Assembly: GCF_007655135.1 (NCBI RefSeq) | Contig: NC_045129.1 | Location: 2,232,001 to 2,296,000, forward strand | Source of the DNA: Punica granatum | Taxonomy: Eukaryota; Streptophyta; Magnoliopsida; Myrtales; Lythraceae | Length of the DNA: 64,000 bases | Direction of reading: 5' to 3' | In this document: positions 26,807 to 39,813 of the stretch, piece by piece | How positions within the stretch are numbered: position 1 is the stretch's first letter | How the letters are laid out: the number at the start of each line of letters is the position of its first letter | Translations under genes and position numbers: made by a program | Notes under the pieces: model-generated | Database searches by the model: none | What the model was told of the DNA's origin: nothing | The model's input: the letters and a program-made list of their open reading frames with translations, nothing else

Positions 26807-29800
26807 TTCCAACAGGGTACCTTCAACAAAAGAAGTAGACGGTGCCTCAAAGCTCTATCATCAGTCCTATCCAGGAGAACCGTAATGTGAGTGGTGCCCT
26901 CAAAAGGGCCTATTGTTTTGTAATGTTGCTCATATACAATTGCCATAGCCCTTGCACAAAGTTCTCTAACTGAAGAGCCTCCAACTCCCCCAAATCCATC
27001 CAATCTTCCCATGTCACACCAATCATCGGATGCACCCAACTCATCAGGTATAGCACCATCTACTGTAAGCCCAATATCGGCATCGCACAGGAACCTGTGG
27101 TATAGCGCTCTGAAGAATGCAGCTGGGTCTCGGAGAGGAAAATCCTGGGCCCTGCCACTGCTGCCACTATCAAGAAGCAGCCGTAGATAATATTGTCCCA
27201 CACAGACTTCCTTAGATAAGCTGTTATAACGGACATAAAACTCAGAGTAGTTCCAAGAGATCTGTGGCACACTTTCTTGACCTGAAAGTACTTCAAGAGT
27301 TGCACCTCCAGGTACAATATCTTCGGTGCGCGCTTTTTCAACATCTAACTTGTGAACCTCTGCTTGCAAAGCCTCCCTTAATTCTTGTCTTGTGCGTTCG
27401 TTCCATATCAAATCAGCACGATTATGATCAAGACTAAAGGCTCGCCAGAATTCCGGCCAATTACAAAGTAACCTTCCAGAGCCCACTGGTGTGCTCTCCA
27501 CAACCACCTGCGCCGGGGCTGGAAGACCAGTTTCAGAGTTACAAGTGGCATTAGGATCGCATTCATTTGAATTCGAAATGTTCGGTTCTGACTCCTCAGG
27601 CATGTTCGCTGAATGAGAATCAACTGAAGCAGTTGATGCTGAAAGGTCATTTTGAGGCACCCTCGTAGATGTCATAGTGCCAGTCAAATTTTCAACAGCA
27701 TGAGCAGCTTGTTCAGAAGTGAGAGCACTCGTGCCAGTTTGCCTCATCCTATCAGCACCTTCAATATTAGTAACTGAAGGCAGGTTCTGTTCATGGAATC
27801 TGTTCTCGATGCGACTTTTCCGATGCTGAAGTAGACGCCTGCGTCTTCTGCTGGAGACTGATACCTCTTGATAATTGTCTTCTGAAGGATCTCCAGTTCT
27901 TGTATGCAAATACGCAACAAGCCCAGGAGGTAGAACTCTGGACAACAAATCTAGGGCTGGTTGATAAGAATCTGCCCAAAGAGCCACGAGCTGTCTACTA
28001 ACCTCGCGGCGCTCCCCAGCAGGAAGGAAAAATGCATGTAACAGGTGCCTCAGCAAGGCACCATCACGAAGAGCAGCATCACGCATAGATTCCGCAGCAA
28101 TCGCATCTTCCTCTGCAATTGTCCTCATAATCACAGCAACAGTTTCCCTTACACTCTCCGCAGGATGACCAAACAATGTGAACAAACGACGCCTTAACCC
28201 TGCCACTTGTCGCAACAACTCAACAAAGACAGGGGACTGAGTTGTCTCACTATGAGGATCGCATATCATGGCTTCAAAGATCTCAACAACTGCCATTGAA
28301 AGTAGAGGTGATACAGACATTGGCTTGAGCCTATTAGCAACGATGATGACATAATCATGGTTCGCAAACAAATAGGATTTATTGCGTATTATAGCTGCAC
28401 GCTGCTCTCCCTTAGAATCCGTAACCATATTTGGATCGCCAGGACCTCCACCAATAAGGACTGCAACGAGTCCTGCAGCTTCTGCAGCTATACCCTCAGA
28501 CCCATTTCTAAGGAGACCCATTATTCTCCCAACTGCAGCAGGAAAAGCCATAACATGGGTTGTGGCACTCCTCGATGCCAGTAATCGGCGCAAGCAAGCA
28601 ATGAATCCCATAACAGTTGCAGCTGCCTTAGGAGAAGGAGGCGGCAAAGGAGGGGACTCGGGAGGAAGGTTAGGAGCAGCTGGAAGCATAGTGATTAATG
28701 CCATCAGAGTAACTTCAGGCACTTCGGTGCTTGCGGGAACTCCACTATAAGCTACACAAGCATTGAACTCTCTTATTCGACGCCATAATTTTGCTCTTGA
28801 ACCAGGGATAGAACCACCTTCAGCAACTGCATCTTTGGCGGCCGCTGCCAATTGTTTAAGATGTATTGATACAGTTTCCATATCAGAAACAGCAGGTTGT
28901 GGTACAGAGAGTAATATCTGAACTCTTCCGCATGGTGGATCAATACGATGACCAGGCATCGTCATTCTTGGAAGTAGAGGAATGGGATACTGACCCTGGA
29001 CAATTATAGAGATCGATTATGCAATAATGTTAATTGTCATTAAGAAAATGGACCAACAACTAAAGAACAGTCACCAGGCCCAGCCCCAAAACCTCCCATC
29101 CCCCAAAAGAGATATTTCCTTCATTAGATAATAGTTACTCCATAAAAAGTGATAAAATCCTTAAATGAGAATGCATCTGCTAACCTCTGTTTGCAACACA
29201 TCACGAATTGCTGCGAGCAAGCTATCACGAGATGTGCTCGAGTAAACCTAAAGTCAAGTTCACAAAGTTATTAACAATAAAAAGGCATATAAATTGGAAA
29301 AACTATTCTTGCGTAAAGGAGATAGCGCTCACATGGATTGGGCATCCATCATTAAATTCAATAGCAAATATCTGGGGCTCCTCAGCAAATCGAACAAGTG
29401 CACTTACTGCAGATAAAGGCCGAACAATAACAGCCTGCACAAATCTAAGAATGATTCTCAACATAAGAGCAAGCATGCCCTTTCAAGAGCATGCAAATGC
29501 ACAAATATACGCAACCAGATAGTCAAAAACTTTTATATTGCTTTCCTTAATTTTTTTCTTTTCATCGGTAAAGAATCTTTGTAGATATATCTTTTCTCTT
29601 TATTCTATATCAAATATATACATATATATATGTAATAAAAGCTCCCTTAGCAGTGATATAGTGTTAACCTCAAGAATCTATGACCTACAAATGCTGCCCT
29701 GCATGGGATTTATCTGTCATATGTTCAATATAAGCAGATAGATCCTTTAGTAGGTTAAGTTCTTGCAACTTAGTGACGCATATGTCTAAATCGTTTTTAT

Positions 29801-32185
29801 CAATTTGATCAGTAAAACAAATATCTTAAGTGTTTATAAGGCCATCGCTTACTTCATAGTTCTCTGGACGCCTTTCAATGAGAGACACCTTGGTAAGGAT
29901 GAGTTGACGTGATACAGTGTCACCATGCTCTCCAATCCCACCTCTAGGGCCGACAGAGAAAGTCCATCCTGGAAGATTTAATGTTCCACGTGCTGCAGTC
30001 CTCAACCTTGTCACCAACCACCCTCCACAAGGGGCTTGTTCAGCTCCAAGTGGCTCTTTATCTGCATTCCCCATTTTCGTAATACAATAAACAAATACAC
30101 AGCCAAATGAACGGAAATGAAGGGACAGATAGATGAGAAAAGCATGAGGCATTACTTCTTTGCTTTAGATACTCCGCTGCGCTGACAGATTGAGAACTGT
30201 CCACTGATAGTGATATACCAACTGTGGATTTAGCAGTTTTAGTCTGTCCCAGAAAGACACAGAACAGTCTGTATAAGAAAAGTTTCAATTTTGAAGGAAA
30301 CAAACAACTAGATAATTATTTTAAAACAAATGCTAACAGGAGTAAATCAGCTAAATGCAATCACTTAAATGAAGATAATCACTAAAAAGCCAACACAAAA
30401 GATAAGTGATTCTCCTACCAAATTTGAGATAATAGCTGCATCCGTGGTCCCCGAAGCGGCTTGGAAAGCTTTGGACTTTCTTCCATATAGCGGACAAAGA
30501 ACAAAACCACCACTGCCACCACTTTTCTTACCATAAGCATCTGAAAGAATAACGATGGCTGGGGAATCCATGTCCCTGAAATCCAGGCACCAGCGGAGAT
30601 CTCCTGTTTTCAACTCGATGAGTTCAACCCCGACATAGGTCACCTTTAATTTCTGCATAATCCATTGATTCAACCCCCTTAGTTCTTAACTAAAATAAGT
30701 TTGTAACAGAGACAAGAGGTGGATGCAAATTCAGATTCCCACCAATCAAGAAGAAAACTATTCAAATTGTATTTGAGTAATTCAGTCAAGGCTAATCAGT
30801 TCCAGTAAGCAGTGGATAGAAAAATGTCCAAATGAAAACTTTGAGATGTTTCAGCTGGCCAACGTGTAAAAGTCCCATGATTTACAAGCTAATCAATGAA
30901 TATCTCATTACCAAAATAACTCTGCTTTGTCTTTAATAGATTACATTTTCTTCACAGCAGATTGCTAGTATTTTCAACTTTATGCCACTGCGTGCAACAT
31001 AATTGAGCTAGCAAATCAAAGTGTGCGATCAGATTTTGAATTCTCCATCCAAAGCAAACAACGTCAAGATTGTATTAGTATGGAAATACATTCAGTGTTT
31101 GGCAGGTCTTAATAGAGTGAGCACTGAAGTAAATTACTATCCATGCACTTTCTACTAAGCCCAATTCACTAGGAATTTCTCAACAACAATATCACACCCA
31201 CAAACAACAGGCTATCCCACAAGGTAATTTGCCATCATCACTACATTCCCATGCCTGTTTAAGTTTCATTTTGTTTAATTGTATTCCCTGCTCAATCAGC
31301 TTCTTACATAATTGAAATTCCACAAACATTTTCGAGAAATTATGAGTTTCATTCAAATTGCTAGACAGCATATGAGCTAAAGCCCGCAATGCAGAATGGA
31401 TCTGCATGTTTGTATCAGTAAAATCCGAGTAACAACTACTGTTCCTCACTTTTCAACCCTGCAAGCATTGGACAGTCTACTGTTATCATTTTCGGCATGG
31501 GCAAAAATATAGCTGTTGTGTTTCTGCTGCCTTTGATTATATAGCTTTTTGCAAGCATCAACAACTCTTTTTAATCATTTTCAACACTCGCAGACAAAGT
31601 ATTCAACTTTTTGGCACTGGCATTACAGCCATTTTCCACCCCATGCATCTCATTCTCTTTATATGCAGAAGTATCTCGCGTCACATCACCACTACACCGT
31701 TCACAGCAAGACAGTTACCTTATACCCCAAGCAACAGGTACATGACCAAGAATGTCAAGAGAACTTACAAAAGGAACCCACTCAGCGTTCTTCCGCCGCA
31801 AATGCAATACGGGGAACTCTGCGATCAGCCCAAGCCGGTTCCACCTGATACGGTGCAACTCCGTGAGTATGCTAGCCCTGTATCTTGACGAGAACTTTAT
31901 CCCCTTATACTTCCCCTTGCCGTCAGTCCTCACACTCAAACTGAACTCCATCGAGTTCTCGTCCCGGCTGGGAACAGGCGACGCCCCATCGAAGTCACTC
32001 CCGACGTCATAGCAGTTAGTGACGGCGAGCGAGTTGGGGTCCAGGGTGACGATGGCGGAGCTGGAGATGCAGAGGATCCGCTTGTACTTGCCGCGCCAGG
32101 AATGCTTGATCACCATATGGCGGGAGAGGTACTCGGGCTCCTCGATGGGGGCGGGGTTGGAGGCGGAGTAGGTGGAGGCCTCCAT
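17732..32185 (-). CDS. GRV2: GRV2/KAM2, RME-8 (DNAJC13) type endosomal J-domain protein
   Basis: A very large endosomal protein; in Arabidopsis GRV2/KAM2 is needed for vacuolar trafficking and shoot gravitropism. The 22 coding exons are 32185-31769, 30652-30419, 30243-30156, 30061-29853, 29434-29333, 29247-29185, 28995-26821, 26572-26210, 25788-25648, 24674-24282, 23969-23481, 23125-22902, 22533-22189, 21846-21558, 21238-20783, 20675-20330, 20006-19663, 19382-18921, 18723-18599, 18509-18386, 18252-18184 and 17935-17732. All phases agree: 2553 aa, about the Arabidopsis length. Visible features are PH-like N-terminal sequence, a GYF-like stretch in exon 8 ([16 protein letters not shown]), the J domain in exon 11 with HPD at about 1536-1538, and RME-8 IWN-type repeats ([32 protein letters not shown]). 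No frame break seen. Confidence 0.97.
25353..25595. mobile_element. MULE-like MITE in GRV2 intron 9, with 9-bp target-site duplication
   Basis: A 225-bp element (25362-25586) with terminal inverted repeats of about 29 bp: the left begins GGGTTTATTGCACCATATAG and the right, reverse complemented, GGATTAATTGCACCATATAG, both continuing CCTAACGTT. It is flanked by the perfect 9-bp direct repeat TATCCAATA (25353-25361 and 25587-25595). Nine-bp duplications are typical of Mutator-like elements. It has no coding capacity. It lies between the exons that end at 25648 and start at 24674. Confidence 0.85.
26755..26806. repeat. Compound (GT)n(GA)n microsatellite beside a GRV2 donor site
   Basis: About sixteen GT units run into ten GA units. 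On the minus strand it reads (TC)n(AC)n and starts about 14 bases after the intron 7 donor (AAG/GTACCC, exon end 26821). Confidence 0.9.
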
Positions 32186-32244
32186 GGAGGGGCGGCGGTC
32201 GGCAGCGGGGCGAGGCTGCGCGGAGTCGAACTGGGGGAGGTACG

Positions 32245-32268
32245 CTAGGGATTGGTACTTGGGGGCAT
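32245..32268 (-). other. Short upstream ORF in the GRV2 leader
   Basis: An ATG at 32268 opens a seven-codon frame that ends with TAG at 32245, 60 bases before the main GRV2 ATG and out of frame with it. Whether it is inside the transcript depends on the start site, which I cannot see. The main frame is also open upstream to a TAA at 32342-32344 but has no ATG there. Confidence 0.4.
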
Positions 32269-32344
32269 TGTTGGGGCGGAGAAAGAACCAGAGCCCACCG
32301 CCCTCCGAGTGGGACGACTGATTCGCCCCCAGTCTGATGTCTTA

Positions 32345-33352
32345 TTTACAGGATTTGCCACCGGTCGACGGAGGAGGGAGCAATTCGGGTTCTTCGTGTC
32401 CTCCGCAGCTCTGGCGCCGAGCTAGCTAGCTCGCCCTAACCACCATGGACGACGATGATGATCGGGAGCCGATTCCTCTACGGAAATGCACGATCCGAAG
32501 CTCAATTCGGATCGGAATCAAAGCTCTGTGGATCGAAATTGGATTGAATTCGATTCAATTCCGACACCCAGAGAGAGAGAGACGAAGAAAAATGGGAGCT
32601 TTGCTGTGATCGACCTTACTGTCAACGATAAGTTTTTCGTTAAGGCGCTCTAACAAATGAGATGAGAGAGAGACAGAGAGAGAAGCGTCAGCGTCATCCG
32701 TCGGTGAAATGAAACCTTTGCCTGAGATGTCGGGCCAGACCGTCCGGTTAGAAAGTGCTCGGCCGGCGCCAGGAACCGTCCGATTCATATCATCAGATCG
32801 TTGCAACTGAACCCGACTCAGAGCCGACGTCATAATATCCGGTTCGAAAGCCCCACAGGCTCAACTAATTCAATTCAAATTAGATCGGCTCAGTGAGATA
32901 TAAAACTCTTATAATCATAGAATTCGGAATCTTATTTATATATATATAAAAAAAAGAATTAAAATGCTTGAACCGATCTGGATTGATATTAATATTAGCA
33001 ATTTTTACCGCCTATGATGATACGCTAGAATAAGTATTTTAAAAAATTATAGAATCCCACTCATATTATTGAATGAGTTTGTAATCCAACCGAACTTAGG
33101 ATTAGTTTTCGAAAACATTGATACCGCATATCGACTATAATGAAGATCGACCTTACTGATCGTATTTGAATTATAAATGTTCTCTTAGTTGAGTATTAAC
33201 GTCGTGACAATTAAAAACGATGAGATAATCCACGCTAATTGCTAAGCATGAATTGGAAATGCCTAATAATAAGTCTTTACAGTATAGTCCTGTCTCTACA
33301 ACCAATTAACAAAAATTAGTCAATCAACAAGAACTAAACCTGCAGGATAATC
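32345..33352. other. GRV2 promoter side and gap to the GH17 gene
   Basis: The part above 32345 should hold the GRV2 leader and promoter (divergent from nothing on the plus strand). A short GA run sits at about 32569-32582. From 32880 to 33352 the sequence is AT-rich with no recognised feature. Confidence 0.45.
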
Positions 33353-34988
33353 CTAACTAAAAAATGCAAAAGATATGCAAATCATCACATAAGCTATTAG
33401 AACAACAGCCCGGAAAATGCCTGATAGACTGTGGCACCAGAATCTTGGATGAGCCGATGAGATCATTACCGGGAACCGGCAGTTCTCATCGGACGGATCA
33501 TGATCGGTCACGACGGCCAGACCCAAGAAATCGCACGCCCACTCTTTCTGATCATTCATCTGGTAGTACATGTTGAATGCATATGATGCATTTCCTTCCT
33601 CGGTCAGGTGATTGCAAGAGGAGCCATAGCCAAGGGCCGTACAATCGGATAAGCTACAAGCATAGTCTACGGTATTGGGCAGTAGGTGCGATAGTTCACC
33701 GCCCTCCGGGTTGAGAATGCACCACTTATTCGGCAAGTAGGGCACACCCTCGATTGCAACTAGCCCCGTGGCGTTCCCGGACCCCGAGAGATCAAGCTCG
33801 TACTTGGGCTTCCCGTCGAACTCAAAGATCCCCCAGTGCCTCTCGAAGGTCCCGGGGGCAACACTCTTTGCGTCCTCGTCCAGCAGGCTGAAGAGGTAAA
33901 AGTCAATGGCTCCCTTCCGGGCAGGTGTTCCGGTCCCGCTCAGGGCGCGCCGGATTAGGCCCTGGTTGAACCTCTGGGCATTGTGGATGTTTGCATTCTT
34001 ATCGCCATCCGTAGGCCACCCGACTTCCCCAATTATGATCTCCATATCCGTGTAACCAGCCTTGTCGAGAGCAAACACCAGGGTGTCGAAATTAGCATCG
34101 AACACGTTCGTGTAGACCAGGTCCCCATCCCTGATGGGCTGGGCCAGTCCCTCAAAGAAGGCGAACTCCACTGGGAAATAATCATTTCCATATAAGCTCA
34201 GGAACGGGTAAATGTTTACCGTAAAGGGCGAGTTGATCCGGTACAGAAAGTGGATGATCTCTATCACATCGTCCCGTACTTCCGCTCGGAAATCACCTGA
34301 GGACGGGACAGGGCTCGATGCTGGGGAGTTGTAAACGTCAGCATTTAAGGGCACGGTGGCCTTGACCTTTGTCTCAAGGTCCGCCTTGTGGAGTGCTTCG
34401 TATATGTTCCGAAGGGCGGGCAACGTGTATGGTATGTAGGTGGCATTGTAGGTTTGCAAGAACGGTTCATTGCCAACCGCGATGTATCTGTAAGGACATA
34501 TACATATATAACGCTTGAGGTCCACGAAGAATGAACTGTATTGTTATCTACAGCAAATTTTATCCAGCGAATATCGACACGGGACATACTCCGCTCGTAA
34601 TGCATTGAGATCAGTTTCCCTTAGTATTATAGCTGTAAACTGAGGTCGTTCGATAATTTTCTCTGCAGCTGATCGTTTTACAGTTGGAGGTACAAGATGC
34701 ATGAGAGAGCAAAATGAACGAAACAAGCATGACTTCCAGCAGAAGAGTCAATATGACATTAGGCTTCGTTTTTTTTTTAAAAAAATAAAATATCTTATTC
34801 AACTCTATTCTTCACAAATTAAATAACGATCATTATTTTTTTTACTTTTTTTTAAAATTTAATAATAAATTCTCTCACATACTTTTTTTCTAACAATTTT
34901 TATAATCAATTTTTTAATAATAAATTCTCCATATACTTTCACATCTATATATATAAAATATTTTTTTAATAATAAACTTTCCATATAC

Positions 34989-35028
<40 letters not shown>

Positions 35029-36411
35029 TCACATATCAGCATATTTATCAACACTTGCAATCTTTGTACAAAATTAAGTTGAGTTAAATTATTATCTAAC
35101 TCGAAAATTAACTGTAAGCTAATTTTTCTATAGCTTGCAAATTTATAATTATTTATATCATACTATAATATAATGGTGTAAAATTCAGCTGGCTGTTTTC
35201 CCAATAATTTTATTATCTTTCTGGGGTCATCTATTAGAAGGACAAAAGCGGCTTTTATATGTCTCTTTTATTTATCAAAAGAAGGCTTTATTTTTTTTTA
35301 AAAAAAAGATGTCTGTATAAATATATATTATCTCTATATTTCTGCTCTTTTAAAAGCTTAAACTTTCTAATTACTTGTCAAAAAAGAAATCTTAAAAATG
35401 GAAAGCAGATTAAAAAATATGTATCTTTACTCGTGGAGAAAAAGGAAGATATTAGTTATTAATTGCTTTTAGTGGAGATAGGTTCGAATAATAAAGACAT
35501 ATATACTCTGTGCTAATGCTAAAGATGGAAGAAAGCTCTTATCATCTAATAATAAAAAAAGGATAAATTCTCTACCCAAAAAATAAAAAGGAAAATGCAC
35601 CCAGAAAAAAAGAGGAAATCGAGTAAATTATTTCTGAAAATCCATTAACTAATTATATATATGCAATTACAGGGAAATATATATACTTTCATAAATTGTA
35701 ATTGCATCATCATAAGCATGGTGGAAGCCATTATTATTATTATTCTTTGGAGTATAATTATTTTAAAGTCATTATTTTATGTTCTTGCTATACTCGTTAA
35801 CATTGCCAACGTTTTCTCCAGTTTCTTGCATCAAGTCATAACTATGATTTTCGAAATGCAGAAGATCCCCTTGTGATTTGGACAATTTGTCCAGATATAG
35901 ATATTCTTTTGCTAGGTTTTGATTCCGAGATGCAAGCTTCTTCATATTTCTTCTATTGCTTGTGGAAAACGAGTGGCTGTATACTTTGACGACCACTCCG
36001 GGTTGCAAACGAGGCAATGGAGCATTCTATGAATGAAGAAGAGAGTTAAATAATACTTAACTTGATATTGACTCCACCCCAGTACTTGTATCGGGTGACA
36101 TTGGCCTCGACCCAGGAGACGGCGTAGCTCATGTCCTCACTCATCTTCTTCAGCATGTAGTTCGGGATAGCAATCATGACTTCGATGTCTGACCCAATAA
36201 GGGCTTCCAAGATCCTCTCGTCGGCCTCGAACAGTTTCAGTTTTGTGAACCCATTCTCCTTCAGCATCCTCACCACCTTGTCGGGGGGGAGCTGGTGGGT
36301 CGCCATTGTTCCCCAGTTGACCCCAATACCCGATGCCTCGACTGAAAAGAAGACGAAGATAAAGATGATGTTAAGGAAGAGGAAGCAGATGATTGTTAAT
36401 TTTCTAGCCAT
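33353..36411 (-). CDS. Glucan endo-1,3-beta-glucosidase, GH17 with X8/CBM43, GPI-type
   Basis: A secreted beta-1,3-glucanase acting on callose at the cell wall or plasma membrane. Exons 36411-36062 and 34487-33353 join in phase within a Lys codon (VNIK-YIAVG) to give 494 aa. Residues 1 to about 27 form a signal peptide (hydrophobic [16 protein letters not shown]); the GH17 barrel starts at IGVNWGTMA. The acid/base Glu124 lies in GNEPF and the nucleophile Glu271 in [11 protein letters not shown] Cys-rich X8 domain follows from about WCILNPEGG to CRFPV, then a C-terminal hydrophobic tail ([16 protein letters not shown]) expected for GPI attachment. The single intron after the N-terminal exon fits the family. 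The intron is 1574 bases long and holds a long (AT)n tract. Subfamily not assigned. Confidence 0.93.
34993..35026. repeat. (AT)n microsatellite in the GH17 intron
   Basis: About seventeen AT units inside the single intron. The surrounding 34780-35300 stretch is also very T/A-rich, with repeated 'aataataaattctc(c)atatact' motifs near 34858-34990. Confidence 0.85.
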
Positions 36412-37350
36412 GATCTGTTCTTCCCTTCTTGGCTAAGCACAGAGAGAGAGGTGGGAGGAATGAAGAAGCTACTTTATGTTCAAACAAAGACCATATTATA
36501 TTTTGCATGACTACTTATAATCATGTGAAAACCACCATTTCCTTCAAGTGTATATGTTAGTTAGAGCAATGACACACACTTTTTATGTAATGAAATTATA
36601 CATATATCGATATATACAGGCCACAAAATACTTTCACTGTATTTTTTGTATGAAAAGTCTATTCACCGACGGAACAGTTTACTAATTGCACTATACCTTA
36701 TAATTCAGTTAAAATTTTAACATCCTATTTTATAGTTCTAGAACACGGTAAAATTTCCTCATGACTTTCTACCAAAAAAAAAAATTTCCTCGTCACTTTT
36801 TCCCCGACTCTTCAAAAAACTAAACACGAAGCCCTCTCATGTAAAGTGCAATCGAAAAATAATATCTCTCCCTCAATTTTACTTATCCTTAAAAGAGTGA
36901 AGATAAAAAATATCAGAAGACGGAATATGGGGAATGTGAATAGAATATGCCCCGAAGAAAAGATGCAAATAGGATCGATCACTAGCTATGTAATAATGTG
37001 TCTATATATATTACAAGGATAATATACACAGCGAGAATTAATGCAAAGACTAATCAAGTCAAGGAAGACCAATTATATAAGGATTGCTTGCATAATGGAA
37101 TTAACTGGCTGTTTCTATTTTTTTTTCTTTTTTTGAAGAAAAATATGTTTATCGGGTCACAAGCTTTACAGCATTGATCTACGTGTTCCATTGCTGATTC
37201 CATCTCCCTGTCTTTTATATTTTGACACCCCTTATCTTTGTCTTCCCTTTTTGGCCAAAAAGCTCAAACTTTCATCGTCACAAAAAGAAGAAGCCGCCTC
37301 GCCCATTGGTGCAATTCCCAATTGATGGAAAGGATAACACAGATAATTCA

Positions 37351-38143
37351 CGAGGTTGTGATTTAAGAGTTAATAGAGCTTCCAGCATGGACTTTATATG
37401 TGATTTAAAGCTTTTATAATCCATTAGCATTTTTATGGTTTTATGGTTTGGGTTAAGATGATATCCAAGCGGGGATCAACCATGAGAATATTGTTTAATA
37501 GATTCAAATTCACTAGAAACACATATAGTCGGCAGTAAGCCAATGCCAAAACGGAGAGTTAGCCTTGCAGTGACAAGCTCTCACAGTTTCAAGCGTGCCA
37601 AACTATTGAAAATTAATGTTTGAAAATGTTAATTAGTGTTGAGATATCTTGCATTAAGCTCGGAAATTTGAAGGTTTGGAGCAAGAAATCTCAGATTCTG
37701 CTGAGATTATATTTCGTATGTTTTACATTTTGTGTAAATCATAATGTCTTCAAAAGAAAAAATATCATCCGGAGAGATATTATGATATTTCTAGAGATAT
37801 GAGTATGTGTTCTTTTGAGGTTTATATATATTAGAAGCACCTCCTATATATGGGGTATTCTGGGGATGGTGAGAGAGGGTCTGGAATCACGATAAATTTT
37901 AGAGGTTGTGATTTAACGGTAAATTAAGCTTTTATTCAGGACTTTATACATGGTTTAAGGATTTATAATATATTAGAAGTACCTCGTGGTCATGTCAAGA
38001 TGATGGCCAAGCTGGGATCAACCATGAGAATGTGATTCAATAGATTCAAATTCACTAAAATGACATCATACTAAGTGATACAGAGAGTTAGCCTCGCGGT
38101 CACAAGTTCTTTCAAAATCAAGCATGTGAAATTACTAAAATGA
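37351..38143. repeat. Two diverged direct copies of a ~250-bp unit
   Basis: Copy A is about 37351-37614 and copy B about 37901-38143, in the same orientation. Both begin GAGGTTGTGATTTAA, then share GGGATCAACCATGAGAAT, AATAGATTCAAATTCACTA and GAGAGTTAGCCT, and end near an AAACTATT or AAATTACT segment. About 290 bases of different sequence separate them. No terminal repeats are visible. Confidence 0.7.
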
Positions 38144-38641
38144 TTGAATATGTTATGTATGAAGATACCATCTTACCCGTTAAGACAACGAAATTTGTGC
38201 CCGACCTCGGATTAATTAAGGTCCTTAAGTGCTTGATGAAAGGGCCTGAGATTGTGGAAAGTAGCTTTGCCAAGATTCCCTGCAAAGGGGCTACCTATAT
38301 GAATGTAGAAAGAGATCTCATGAACAATATCAAATTCCTAGCTTAATTTACTTTATTTGGCAAGCCATATGAATGGGTTCAGTTGGATCTGTCCCACTTT
38401 AATTTATTTTTCTTTTTATTTTCACATATTTCTTAAAAAAAAAAAGAATCTTTAGTATTTACTTAGTGCGATGGTGTAACGCATGTAGGCGCTGACATGG
38501 CACTAAAATATGCTTAGTCAGCACGAACGCAACTCATAAAAGGTGCCCCGTCACATCCAGTAAGAGTGTCGAGCATGTCTGATTGAAGTATTATTGTATG
38601 ACCGTTGGAAGGATACATCAACTTATGGAAATGATTATACA

Positions 38642-38824
38642 AGGAGTTGGCTACTTTCGGTTACAAAGGAAACTCATGGGCCTAGTACATTGAAATAGAA
38701 ATTCTAAATATCTAATAAAGGGGCACGGATAGTCCCATTGGATATCGAACTTGATACTTCTTGATCACAAGGCGAGAGGTGCATCACCGTGCTATTCTCC
38801 CCCTTGATAGGAGTTGGTTGCTTT
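38642..38824 (-). mobile_element. SINE-like retroposon with target-site duplication
   Basis: On the minus strand it carries a B-box-like AAGTTCGATATCC, then AATGGGACTATCCGTGCCCC and TTTATTAGATAT, and ends TTTGTAACCG. The element (about 38658-38808) is flanked by 16-bp direct repeats AGGAGTTGGCTACTTT (38642-38657) and AGGAGTTGGTTGCTTT (38809-38824), 14 of 16 identical. Duplications of this length and the pol III-like box are typical of tRNA-derived SINEs. Confidence 0.7.
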
Positions 38825-39405
38825 GATAGTGTGGATACGATCGGAGAAATGTATAGCACAAGCACGGAATAATGAATCATGTTTCATTTTGTCCCTACTC
38901 GTGTATGCTTTATGGGCTGATGAGTGTCGCACAAGTATCATCCGTAAAATTTTGATCCGAATCAAAGGTTCAGGAGGAGGAAAATGCGCTAATAACGTTA
39001 GTTCCTGATGAAAACCTTAGAGCAGTACAGAATTGATCTGCAGCACCCTGATGAAATAACGATTCTTCCCGAGCAAATTGCAATGTGAGGACTTGACCGT
39101 TCTTTTTTTTTTTATATTGGAAAAATGCTAATGGAATTGGAAGGTTTCAGTTTCCAGGAAAGACGAGATTCACCAAAAAGCAAGAGTCGAAGAATCAAAA
39201 GTTATACCGACCATCAATGATTGCCGAGTCTACTTCGAGTCAGCCTATGGAATGAGACATTGCAGAAGATTCCAGTGTTTGGGAAAGTACCAAGTTTTGG
39301 AAATTTATACCGATACGTTACATAACTATGCGATGCTTTACGAGCCTTCTTTCCATGGGTGACAGTGAAAAGTGCAAATATGACCGCATGAGGAGGAACA
39401 TTAAC

Positions 39406-39596
39406 GGTGCATTTGGTTTCAGAGTTAAAGTAATTTTGATTTTGATTGTAAAAAAGGACAAATGTTGTGTAGTGTGTTGAATTAAAGTTAAAGTTAAAAT
39501 TTTTGACATAGAAAATGTATATTTTTATTGTGCAATGGATTGAATTAAAATTAAAGTTAAAATTTTTATGATTTTAACCCTGAAAATAAACGTGCC
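39406..39596. mobile_element. MITE-like element, 191 bp
   Basis: The ends are imperfect inverted repeats: GGTGCATTTGGTTTCAGAGT on the left, and GGCACGTTTATTTTCAGGGT when the right end is reverse complemented. The interior is AT-rich with an internal near-tandem repeat (GAATTAAA-GTTAAAATTTTT twice). I found no clear target-site duplication, so the superfamily is open. Confidence 0.5.
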
Positions 39597-39813
39597 TTTC
39601 GAGTTCAAAGATCACATCAGATCATTACAAAAGCCAGAATAGTGCTAAACTAGCCGCATACCGCACTCACCTTGAATTCAGATTGAAGCATGCACCCAGA
39701 CACTTTTTTTTTTTTTATAAGATGACATGGTTTGGTCCTTCTTCCCAGTTTCGTATATGGACCATTTTTGAGAATAAAGGATAGTAAATAATGATCGATT
39801 TAACTAATATACT

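Noticed and set aside
28382..28750. 122-codon plus-strand open frame
   Set aside because: It is the antisense shadow of the large GRV2 exon 7, which has a clear family match on the minus strand.
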